Source of the DNA: Gammaproteobacteria bacterium
GTDB taxonomy: Bacteria; Pseudomonadota; Gammaproteobacteria; Steroidobacterales; Steroidobacteraceae
Length of the DNA: 6,252 bases
Direction: 5' to 3'
Assembly (NCBI GenBank): GCA_005877705.1
Contig: VBNY01000223.1
Location: forward strand, 1-6,252
Both the position numbers and the translations under genes were made by a program. Below are positions 1-6,252 of this stretch, in pieces (positions within the stretch are counted from its first letter, which is position 1; every line of letters begins with the position of its first letter). The notes beneath the pieces were generated by a model. That model made no database searches, had not been told where the DNA came from, and was given only the letters and a program-made list of their open reading frames with translations.

Positions 1-456
1 GTAGTTCGCGAAGAACTTGTTGATGAGGCTTTCCAGCACGAGGGCGGACTGCGTCTGATCGATGCGGCTGCCGTCCTTGAGGAAGGTGTCGAGTCCTCCG
101 GGACTGATGCCGATGTACTTGCCTCCAAGCAGCCCTTGCGTCTGGATGCTCGCGAAGCTGTCCTCGGGGATCTGGTTGAACTGCGGATCGATCCGCATGC
201 TGACCACGGCCTTGTACGTCTTGGGGTCGAAGCGGATCGCCTCCACCTCCCCGACGCGCACCCCGGCCATCGTGACCGGCGAGCCGACCTTGAGATCCCC
301 GATGTTGTCGAACTCGGCGCTCACATGATAGCCGGCCTTGGCCCGGGTGAGCTTCAGCCCGCTCGCCGGCAGCTGCGTCGTGAGAAAGAACAGCGCGGCA
401 AAGCCCAGCAGCACGAACAGGCCTGTGCCGATCTCGAGTGTCCGATTGGCGCGCAT
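1..456 (-). CDS. mlaD: MlaD, phospholipid-transport MCE-domain protein (partial, C-terminus beyond window)
   Basis: MlaD is the membrane-anchored substrate-binding subunit of the Mla ABC transporter. It forms a periplasmic hexameric ring that passes phospholipid between the inner-membrane MlaFE core and the carrier MlaC. I translated the minus strand from the ATG at 456-454 and it stays open for 152 residues to the window edge with no stop. Visible features are a single N-terminal membrane anchor (about residues 8-26, rich in L, F, V and A), then the MCE domain with LKVGSPVTMAGVRVG (55-69) and the GLLGGKYI block (108-115). The helical tail LVLESLINKFF (139-149) matches the end of short proteobacterial MlaD proteins, so little is likely missing (family roughly 150-180 residues). 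A GGAG sequence at 468-465, eight bases before the ATG, supports the start. It lies 24 bases after mlaE, in the usual mlaFED order. Confidence 0.95.
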   Translation of the reverse strand, partial: MRANRTLEIGTGLFVLLGFAALFFLTTQLPASGLKLTRAKAGYHVSAEFDNIGDLKVGSPVTMAGVRVGEVEAIRFDPKTYKAVVSMRIDPQFNQIPEDSFASIQTQGLLGGKYIGISPGGLDTFLKDGSRIDQTQSALVLESLINKFFANY

Positions 457-480
457 CAGAATATCTCCGCAAGCATTGCT

Positions 481-1251
481 CTATCCCCTGATGAAAACGG
501 CGGTGAGCACGTAGTCGAGCAGCAGCGTCAGCACCGAGGAGGCGACGACGGTGCGCGTCGTCGCGAGCCCAACACCCGCGGCGGTCGGCTCCGAGTGATA
601 GCCCTCGTGCACCGCTATGAGACTGCACGCGACTCCGAACACGAGGCTCTTGACGACGCCTTCCGTGACGTCGCGAAACTCAACCGAATCTTGCATCTGG
701 GACCAGAACGACCCCCTGTCGATGCCCATCATCTGGACTCCGACGAGCTGCGCGCCGAACAGACCGATGATGTTGAAGATCGCAGCCAGCAGCGGCATCG
801 CGATCACGCCGCCCAGGAAGCGCGGAGCGGCCACGTAGCGCAGCGGGTCGACGGCCATGATCTCCATCGCCGTGAGCTGGTCCGTGGCGCGCATGAGGCC
901 GATTTCCGAGGTGAGCGCCGTGCCGGCCCGGCCCGCGAACAGCAGCGCCGTGATTACCGGACCAAGCTCCCTCAGAAGTCCGAGCGCCGCCGCCGTGCCG
1001 AGCGTCTCCTCGGAGCCGAAGCGCTGCAGCAGCTCGAACCCCTGAAGACCGAGCACCATCCCAACGAACAGCCCCGCGAGCATGATGATGATCAGCGAGC
1101 GAGCGCCGGCGTTGAAGATCTGGTACACGATCAGCCGGGGTCGCCCCGTGGCCGGCACGCACTGGATGAGAATGCGGAAAAAGAAGATCGCCACGGCCCC
1201 CATCCTGCGCACACCTTCGCGCAGGTAGCCGTTGTATTTGCCATTGCTCAT
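481..1251 (-). CDS. mlaE: MlaE, phospholipid ABC transporter permease
   Basis: MlaE is the integral inner-membrane permease of the MlaFEDB complex, working as a dimer with MlaF ATPases on the cytoplasmic face and the MlaD ring on the periplasmic face. The 256-residue product has the usual family length. It shows an amphipathic N-terminal segment (VAIFFFRILIQ, 20-30) followed by several hydrophobic segments: about 50-72, 85-106, 145-175, 198-216 and 232-254. The MlaE-family core is clear: LLRELGPVITALLFAGRAG (92-110), then a conserved-type SEIGLMRATDQLTAMEIMAVDPL stretch (115-137), then APRFLGGVIAMPLL (142-155). The ATG (1251-1249) overlaps the TGA of mlaF in an ATGA arrangement, which suggests translational coupling; GGACGAG lies just upstream, inside the end of mlaF. 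The product ends in TAG at 483-481. No truncation or frameshift is seen. Confidence 0.96.
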   Translation of the reverse strand: MSNGKYNGYLREGVRRMGAVAIFFFRILIQCVPATGRPRLIVYQIFNAGARSLIIIMLAGLFVGMVLGLQGFELLQRFGSEETLGTAAALGLLRELGPVITALLFAGRAGTALTSEIGLMRATDQLTAMEIMAVDPLRYVAAPRFLGGVIAMPLLAAIFNIIGLFGAQLVGVQMMGIDRGSFWSQMQDSVEFRDVTEGVVKSLVFGVACSLIAVHEGYHSEPTAAGVGLATTRTVVASSVLTLLLDYVLTAVFIRG

Positions 1252-2096
1252 GGCTCGTCCGCAGTGAGGAGTTGGGTGTTGTAGTCGGGCGCGGGATAGT
1301 GGAACGGCACCGGGCCGTCGGGGCTGCCCGTGATGAATTGCCGCACCGCTTCCGAATCACTCTTGCGCAGCTCCTGCGGGGAGCCCGCGGCGGCCACGCG
1401 CCCGCTCGACAGGAGATAGCTGTTGTGTGCGATCGTGGACAACTCCTGCACGTCGTGCGAGACGACGATGCTGGTGATCCCCAAGGCCTCGTTCATCTGC
1501 TTGATGAGGCGCATGATGACCCCCAGGGAGATCGGATCGAGTCCGACAAAGGGCTCGTCGTAGATCAGGATCTCAGGGTCCATGACGATGGCGCGCGCCA
1601 GCGCCACGCGGCGGGCCATGCCGCCCGAGAGCTCGCCGGGCATGAGCCCCGCAGCCCCGCGCAGCCCCACAGCCTGCAGCTTGATGAACACGAGCTTGCG
1701 GATCAGCGGGTCCGGCAGATCCGTGTGCTCGCGCACCGGAAAGGCGACGTTCTCGAACACATCCATGTCGGTGAGCAGCGCGCCGTTCTGAAACAGCATG
1801 CCCATGCGCTTTCTCAGGGCGTAGATCTCGGAGCCCTTGAGCTGCGCCACGTCGCGGCCGAGGACGACGACCTGCCCGCGGTCGGCGGTGACTTGCGCCG
1901 TGATCAGCTTCAGCAGCGTCGTCTTCCCGGTACCGCTCGGGCCCATGATCGCGGTGATGAGGCCGCGGCGCACGCGCAGGTCGATCCCTGAAAGAATGGG
2001 CCGCTTGTCGATCGCATAGTGCACGTCGCGCACGTCGACCACCACGTCCCCGGCTTGTGCGGCTGACGTGGGTTGTGGGGATTCGAGGCTTGTCAC
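1248..2096 (-). CDS. mlaF: MlaF, phospholipid ABC transporter ATP-binding protein
   Basis: MlaF is the cytoplasmic ATPase that powers the Mla transporter. The 282-residue product has a complete ABC ATPase domain: Walker A GPSGTGKT (52-59), Q-loop glutamine 103 in LFQNGALL, signature LSGGM (156-160), Walker B ILIYDEP (176-182), D-loop VGLD (184-187) and switch histidine 214 in VVSHD. The C-terminal tail with ITGSPDGPVPFHYPAPDY (255-272) resembles the MlaF-specific extension that in known structures reaches across the dimer, which separates it from generic ABC ATPases. The first 17 or so residues are low-complexity. The start is not certain: the chosen GTG (2096-2094) has no well-spaced ribosome site (GGAGG at 2117-2113 is 16 bases away), and GTG codons 18 and 19, after a GGGG, are alternatives. 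It begins 22 bases after the aldolase stop and overlaps mlaE by four bases, so it is probably co-transcribed with both. Confidence 0.95.
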   Translation of the reverse strand: MTSLESPQPTSAAQAGDVVVDVRDVHYAIDKRPILSGIDLRVRRGLITAIMGPSGTGKTTLLKLITAQVTADRGQVVVLGRDVAQLKGSEIYALRKRMGMLFQNGALLTDMDVFENVAFPVREHTDLPDPLIRKLVFIKLQAVGLRGAAGLMPGELSGGMARRVALARAIVMDPEILIYDEPFVGLDPISLGVIMRLIKQMNEALGITSIVVSHDVQELSTIAHNSYLLSSGRVAAAGSPQELRKSDSEAVRQFITGSPDGPVPFHYPAPDYNTQLLTADEP

Positions 2097-2108
2097 GCGA
2101 GGGTTGCA

Positions 2109-2127
2109 GCCGCCTCCGTCAGGCGGC
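2109..2127 (-). other. Perfect hairpin over the aldolase stop codon
   Basis: The arms GCCGCCT (2109-2115) and AGGCGGC (2121-2127) pair perfectly over 7 bp around a five-base loop. The hairpin spans the aldolase TGA (2121-2119) and most of the 22-base gap before mlaF. No T-run follows on the minus strand, so it is not a classical intrinsic terminator. It could act as an RNA processing or stability element, or mask the GGAGG at 2117-2113 before mlaF. The fold is seen in the sequence; any role is inferred. Confidence 0.4.
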
Positions 2128-3141
2128 CTGGCTCTCCATCTCCTGGGAGTAGCGACCCGTGGTTGCCAGGCCGTTCAGCTTCGCGCGTTTGGCGAATTCC
2201 TGCTGCGCGCTGCCGAAGTTGGCTGCAGCTCCGCCCCACGCCTTGAGCGCCGTGTCCTGCAACGCGCGGCCGTAGCTGAATGTGAGCGACCAGGGCAGCG
2301 GCCCGAGCTTGTTGATCAGCGACAGGTGCTGCGTCGCCTCCGTCGGGGATTGTCCTCCGGAGAGAAACGCGATGCCGGGCACGGCGGGGGGCACATGCCG
2401 CTTCAGGCATCGGACGGTCGCCGCCGCCACCGCCTCCGGAGGCGCGCGATTCGCGGCCTTCTTGCCGGAGATCACCATGTTCGGTTTCAGGACCATCCCC
2501 TCCAGGTACACGCGGTGCTCGAACAGCTCGCCGAACACCCGCGCCAGCACGGCATCGGTCACCTGCTCGCAGCGCTCGATCGAGTGCGCGCCATCCATGA
2601 GCACTTCCGGCTCGACGATCGGCACGATGTCCGCTTCCTGGCAAAGGGCGGCGTAGCGTGCCAGAGCATGGGCGTTGGCCTGGATCGCGTACGGCGTGGG
2701 AATGCCGTCGCCGATGTCGATGACTGCGCGCCACTTCGCAAAGCGCGCACCGAGATTGCGGTACTCCCCGAGCCGCTCGCGCAGGCCGTCGAGCCCCTCG
2801 GTGATGGTCTCGCCGGCAAAGCCGGCAAACGGCTTGGCGCCCGTGTCCACCTTGATGCCCGGGAGCATCCCGCGCTTGGTCAGGTATTCGGGAAACGGCG
2901 TTCCGTCCTTGGTCTTCTGACGGATGGTCTCATCGTAGAGGATGACACCGCTGATCCACTCGGCGCCGCCCGGCGCGGTGAACAGCAGTTCGCGATACAG
3001 GCGCCGGTGCTCCTCGGTGGATTCGAGCTTGATGGCGTCAAAGCGCTTCTTGATGGTGCCGGTGCTCTCGTCCGCCGCCAGAATGCCCTTGTTCTTGGCC
3101 ACCATCGCATTCGCAACACGTGCGAGCTCGCTGCGGTTCAT
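2119..3141 (-). CDS. Class I (Schiff-base) fructose-bisphosphate aldolase
   Basis: This cytoplasmic enzyme reversibly splits fructose 1,6-bisphosphate into dihydroxyacetone phosphate and glyceraldehyde 3-phosphate, in glycolysis and gluconeogenesis. The 340-residue product is of the eukaryote-like class I type: ILAADESTGTI (20-30, Asp24 matching rabbit Asp33), PGIKVDTGAKP (94-104, Lys97 matching Lys107), FAKWR (134-138, Lys136 and Arg138 matching Lys146 and Arg148), IVEPEVL (175-181, Glu177 matching Glu187), VLKPNMV (217-223, Lys219 being the Schiff-base lysine, Lys229) and the phosphate-binding FLSGGQS (259-265). All catalytic residues are present. The C-terminus ends in YSQEMESQAA and lacks the terminal tyrosine of animal enzymes. 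The frame stays open back to 3312, but I chose the ATG at 3141-3139 because GGAGG lies eight bases ahead of it and family homology begins there; an ATG at 3159 is the main alternative. It heads a likely operon with mlaFED. Confidence 0.95.
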   Translation of the reverse strand: MNRSELARVANAMVAKNKGILAADESTGTIKKRFDAIKLESTEEHRRLYRELLFTAPGGAEWISGVILYDETIRQKTKDGTPFPEYLTKRGMLPGIKVDTGAKPFAGFAGETITEGLDGLRERLGEYRNLGARFAKWRAVIDIGDGIPTPYAIQANAHALARYAALCQEADIVPIVEPEVLMDGAHSIERCEQVTDAVLARVFGELFEHRVYLEGMVLKPNMVISGKKAANRAPPEAVAAATVRCLKRHVPPAVPGIAFLSGGQSPTEATQHLSLINKLGPLPWSLTFSYGRALQDTALKAWGGAAANFGSAQQEFAKRAKLNGLATTGRYSQEMESQAA

Positions 3142-3149
3142 CGTCCAGT

Positions 3150-3154
3150 CCTCC
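3150..3154 (-). promoter_or_regulatory. Ribosome binding site that sets the aldolase start
   Basis: On the minus strand this reads GGAGG (followed by ACTGGACG and then ATG), a full Shine-Dalgarno match with an eight-base spacer. It selects the ATG at 3141 over upstream in-frame ATGs at 3159, 3216 and 3312, and gives a 340-residue enzyme of normal family length. Confidence 0.8.
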
Positions 3155-3389
3155 AGCATCGACGGGCCGCCCTGCGGCGCGCGCAAGCGGGCGGTAAGGG
3201 CAGTCCGTACGGTCATGAGCGGAAAAAAGGAGCCCAAGAATACCAAATCGGCCGCAGCGCCGGCCGGCAGGTGAGACTTGAGCGAAGCTCTGCAACCGCA
3301 AGGATCAGGCAATGCTCGAGTTCCGTATATGCACCGGAAGATAGAGGAACCCGGCGGGGGCCCCTCGGGCCAAAGCGCGAGAGAAGGGC

Positions 3390-3418
3390 TTGGTTCCGGA
3401 ACAAATGAGTACTAAACT
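3390..3418 (+). promoter_or_regulatory. Candidate sigma-70 promoter of the suf operon
   Basis: TTGGTT (3390-3395) and TAAACT (3413-3418) are 17 bases apart, the ideal spacing, but match the -35 and -10 consensus at only three and four of six positions. The -10 lies inside the left arm of the operator palindrome, so a bound dimer would block polymerase. This layout fits autorepression by the downstream regulator. The elements are weak enough that the placement is tentative. Confidence 0.4.
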
Positions 3419-3430
3419 AGTCCTAGTTTA
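3413..3430. promoter_or_regulatory. Perfect inverted repeat, likely Rrf2-regulator operator
   Basis: TAAACTAG (3413-3420) and CTAGTTTA (3423-3430) are exact reverse complements separated by TC. The repeat sits 13 bases before the ATG of the Rrf2-family regulator and is A/T-rich in a GC-rich genome. It contains CTAG twice, a tetranucleotide usually rare in Gammaproteobacteria. Rrf2 proteins such as IscR bind as dimers to palindromes of about this size next to their own promoter, so it is the natural candidate site for the adjacent gene product. The palindrome is seen directly; binding is inferred from position and family. Confidence 0.7.
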
Positions 3431-3443
3431 AGGGACCCACTCT

Positions 3444-3920
3444 ATGCTCCGTATAAGCAGGCTGACCGACTACGCCACCGTGCTTCTGGCTGCTCTCGCC
3501 GAGCAGCCGGATCGCGTGCAGACCGCTACCGCACTGGCTGAGCAGACGCACATTGCCGCGCCGACCGTGAGCAAGCTGCTCAAGCAGCTGCAGCGCGAAA
3601 AGCTCGTGACATCGACACGGGGCCTGCATGGTGGGTATCAGCTCGCACGGCCGGCCACGCAGATCAGCGCGGCCGCGATCCTCGACGCCCTGGACGGCCC
3701 GCTGGCCTTGACCGACTGCTCGATGGGGCATGGCAATTGCGAGATCGAGGACACCTGCCGCGTGGGCCGCGTCTGGCAGCGGCTGAATCTCGCGATCCGC
3801 CGCTCGCTGTACGAGGTGAGTCTGGCGCAGCTTGCAGGCATCGACTCGACCCAGGTCCGGCTGTCCGCGCTCGAGCGCGAGATGAAGGCCGCCACGTCCC
3901 GCACCCCGGCCCGCTCTTAG
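3444..3920 (+). CDS. Rrf2-family SUF-system Fe-S regulator (IscR-like)
   Basis: This is a cytoplasmic transcription factor of the Rrf2 family, probably sensing Fe-S supply and controlling the suf genes behind it. The 158-residue product opens with the typical winged helix-turn-helix: RISRLTDYATVLLAALA (3-19), recognition region HIAAPTVSKLLKQLQREKLV (36-55) and wing TRGLHGGYQLARP (58-70). Three cysteines, C92, C99 and C105 (spacing CX6CX5C), match the cluster-binding cysteines of E. coli IscR (92, 98, 104), so a [2Fe-2S] cluster is expected. The IscR histidine ligand three residues after the last cysteine is replaced by Gly108; His97, inside the loop, might substitute, but that is conjecture. 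The C-terminal 45 or so residues form a predicted helical dimerisation region. AAGGGA at 3430-3435 supplies a ribosome site. sufB follows after 12 bases. It resembles the Xanthomonas-type SUF regulators more than IscR itself, hence no symbol. Confidence 0.93.
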   Translation: MLRISRLTDYATVLLAALAEQPDRVQTATALAEQTHIAAPTVSKLLKQLQREKLVTSTRGLHGGYQLARPATQISAAAILDALDGPLALTDCSMGHGNCEIEDTCRVGRVWQRLNLAIRRSLYEVSLAQLAGIDSTQVRLSALEREMKAATSRTPARS

Positions 3921-3932
3921 AAATGCAACGCC

Positions 3933-5381
<1,449 letters not shown>

Positions 5382-5390
5382 GACAGGACT

Positions 5391-5394
5391 GGGA
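5391..5394 (+). promoter_or_regulatory. Ribosome binding site that favours the sufC start at 5401
   Basis: GGGA, within the purine-rich stretch AGGACTGGGAACTGAG, lies six bases before the ATG at 5401. The alternative in-frame ATG at 5419, nearer to where homology begins (MLKIDNLHV), has no such site. Confidence 0.5.
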
Positions 5395-5400
5395 ACTGAG

Positions 5401-6168
5401 ATGCACTCTGAAAACGCCATGCTGAAGATCGACAACCTGCACGTCAGGGTGGACGGCAAGGAGATTCTGAGCGGTGTCACGCTCGCAGTCCGGCCCGGCG
5501 AGGTGCACGCGATCATGGGGCCGAACGGCTCCGGCAAGAGCACGCTCGCCCACGTGCTCGCGGGCCGGCCCGGCTATGAGATCACCGCGGGGAAGATCCT
5601 CTACGAAGGACGCGATCTGCTCGCCCTCGCCCCCGAGGAGCGGGCGCGCGAAGGCGTATTTCTCGGCTTTCAGTACCCGGTGGAGATCCCCGGGGTGAAC
5701 AACGTCTATCTGCTGAAGGCCGCCTTGAACGCCGTGCGCAAGCATCGCGGGCTGGCGGAAGTCGATGCCTTCGAATTCCTGGGGCTGGTGCGCGACCGAA
5801 TGAAGCTGATGCACATCGAGGACAGCTTTCTGTCCCGCGGCGTGAATGAGGGCTTCTCGGGCGGCGAAAAGAAGCGCAACGAGATCCTGCAGATGCTCGT
5901 GCTCGAGCCGCGGCTCGCGATCCTGGACGAGACGGATTCCGGACTCGACATCGATGCGTTGAAGCTCGTCGCCAACGGCGTGAACACGCTGCGCTCGCCG
6001 GAGCGATCGATCGTTCTGGTCACGCACTATCAGCGCCTGCTGGACTACATCGTTCCGGATCACGTGCATGTCCTGGTACGCGGCCGAATCGCGCGCAGCG
6101 GCGACCGCACGCTCGCGGTCGAGCTCGAGCGGCGCGGCTACGACTGGGTAACGGATGAGGCAGCGTGA
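5401..6168 (+). CDS. sufC: SufC, Fe-S cluster assembly ATPase
   Basis: SufC is the ABC-type ATPase of the SufBC2D scaffold; it is soluble and cytoplasmic, and its ATP-driven dimerisation reshapes the SufB-SufD interface for cluster building. It is not a transporter despite its fold. The 255-residue product (E. coli 248) has Walker A GPNGSGKST (40-48), Q-loop Gln91 in FQYPVEIPGV, signature FSGGEKKRNEI (152-162), Walker B with the SufC-specific LAILDETDSGLDIDAL (172-187) and switch His209 in VLVTHYQRLLDYI. The FSGGEKKRNE and LDETDSGLD versions distinguish SufC from other ABC ATPases. The ATG at 5401 is chosen because of a GGGA site six bases upstream; starting at 5419 would remove six residues. 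It begins 19 bases after the sufB stop and ends 8 bases before the next start, consistent with a sufBCD operon. Confidence 0.98.
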   Translation: MHSENAMLKIDNLHVRVDGKEILSGVTLAVRPGEVHAIMGPNGSGKSTLAHVLAGRPGYEITAGKILYEGRDLLALAPEERAREGVFLGFQYPVEIPGVNNVYLLKAALNAVRKHRGLAEVDAFEFLGLVRDRMKLMHIEDSFLSRGVNEGFSGGEKKRNEILQMLVLEPRLAILDETDSGLDIDALKLVANGVNTLRSPERSIVLVTHYQRLLDYIVPDHVHVLVRGRIARSGDRTLAVELERRGYDWVTDEAA

Positions 6169-6176
6169 GAGATGGC

Positions 6177-6252
6177 ATGAGCGCCCCACTCGCCACCCGC
6201 ATCGCCGAGGAGCACGCAGCCGCGTCCGAATCGCTGCCGCGCGGCCTCGCCG
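6177..6252 (+). CDS. sufD: Probable SufD, Fe-S assembly scaffold subunit (N-terminal fragment)
   Basis: Only 25 codons are visible, beginning MSAPLATRIAEEHAAASESL and staying open to the window edge. This stretch is too short and too variable to identify by motif, so the call rests on position: sufD follows sufC in sufBCDS operons. The ATG at 6177 has a weak purine-rich lead (GAGAGA, 6167-6172) and lies eight bases after the sufC TGA. A nearer ATG at 6172 is followed by one codon and then a stop, so it is not the start. The alanine-rich opening fits the helical SufD N-terminus but would fit many proteins. Confidence 0.65.
   Translation, partial: MSAPLATRIAEEHAAASESLPRGLA

Larger units (their letters stand above)
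3142..3443. other. Divergent intergenic region between the aldolase and the suf operon
   Basis: These 302 bases must hold the promoters for both transcription units. No credible gene is present: the open frames crossing it show no recognisable family sequence and no good ribosome site. The right end (3390-3443) is clearly A/T-richer than the coding DNA and carries the suf palindrome and promoter candidate. On the aldolase side I see a 6-bp hairpin, CGGCCG at 3249-3254 pairing with 3261-3266, which would fall in the aldolase leader if transcription starts above it, and a six-T run at 3228-3223 on the minus strand about 20 bases further downstream. A TATTCT at 3242-3237 on the minus strand could be a -10 element, but I find no convincing -35 for it. 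A weak inverted repeat TTCCG (3321-3325) / CGGAA (3335-3339) is also present. Confidence 0.6.

Noticed and set aside
136..1284. A 382-residue open frame on the plus strand opposite mlaD, mlaE and the end of mlaF
   Set aside because: Its composition is dominated by R, H, E, D and A, as expected for an antisense reading of GC-rich genes. It shows no domain, and the opposite strand encodes clear Mla proteins.
3223..3266. Hairpin 3249-3266 followed on the minus strand by a six-T run, as a terminator or attenuator before the aldolase
   Set aside because: The T-run is about 20 bases beyond the stem instead of directly after it, so it does not form an intrinsic terminator, and I see no alternative pairing that would suggest attenuation.
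3142..3312. A 57-residue N-terminal extension of the aldolase from the ATG at 3312
   Set aside because: The frame is open by chance. The strong GGAGG eight bases before the ATG at 3141, and the family alignment beginning there, favour the shorter protein. The extension has no signal peptide or domain that I can recognise.
3213..3404. A possible 63-residue gene on the minus strand within the intergenic region
   Set aside because: It has no Shine-Dalgarno sequence, no recognisable sequence, and its start lies close against the suf promoter; it also overlaps the aldolase leader.
2068..3408. A 446-residue open frame on the plus strand opposite the aldolase
   Set aside because: It is antisense to an enzyme with every catalytic residue in place, has arginine-rich low-complexity composition and no recognisable family.

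Overview
This is a compact, GC-rich bacterial window, coding almost throughout. It carries two housekeeping gene groups transcribed away from each other from a shared 302-base intergenic region (3142-3443). The organism looks like a diderm proteobacterium. The Mla lipid-transport genes require an outer membrane. A Rrf2-family 'SUF regulator' directly in front of sufBCD, together with a eukaryote-like class I fructose-bisphosphate aldolase, is a combination I associate with Xanthomonadales, Nevskiales or Steroidobacterales-like Gammaproteobacteria. That placement is inference from gene content, not a measured phylogeny.

The left half, minus strand, reading from the middle leftward, holds a class I aldolase (3141-2119), mlaF (2096-1248), mlaE (1251-481) and the N-terminal 152 residues of mlaD (456 to the window edge). 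The aldolase-mlaF gap is 22 bases, mlaF and mlaE overlap by 4 bases, and the mlaE-mlaD gap is 24 bases, so these four genes are probably one transcription unit. MlaF (ATPase), MlaE (permease) and MlaD (hexameric MCE ring) form the inner-membrane ABC complex that moves phospholipid between the inner membrane and the periplasmic carrier MlaC. mlaC and mlaB would be expected just beyond the left edge. The aldolase has no obvious functional tie to Mla.

The right half, plus strand, holds an Rrf2/IscR-like [Fe-S] regulator (3444-3920), sufB (3933-5381), sufC (5401-6168) and the first 25 codons of a gene that is probably sufD (from 6177). Gaps are 8-19 bases, so this is an operon. SufB, SufC and SufD form the SufBC2D scaffold for Fe-S cluster assembly, and the regulator presumably senses cluster status. 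A perfect inverted repeat, TAAACTAG-TC-CTAGTTTA, lies just upstream of the regulator over a possible -10 element and is the best candidate for its operator.

I found no mobile element, CRISPR array, tRNA, rRNA or undescribed system. The points most worth a second look are the suf operator palindrome, a run of eight A/T-ending codons at the LEGCTAP block of sufB, and the aldolase-mla gene order. The many long antisense open frames are by-products of high GC content.
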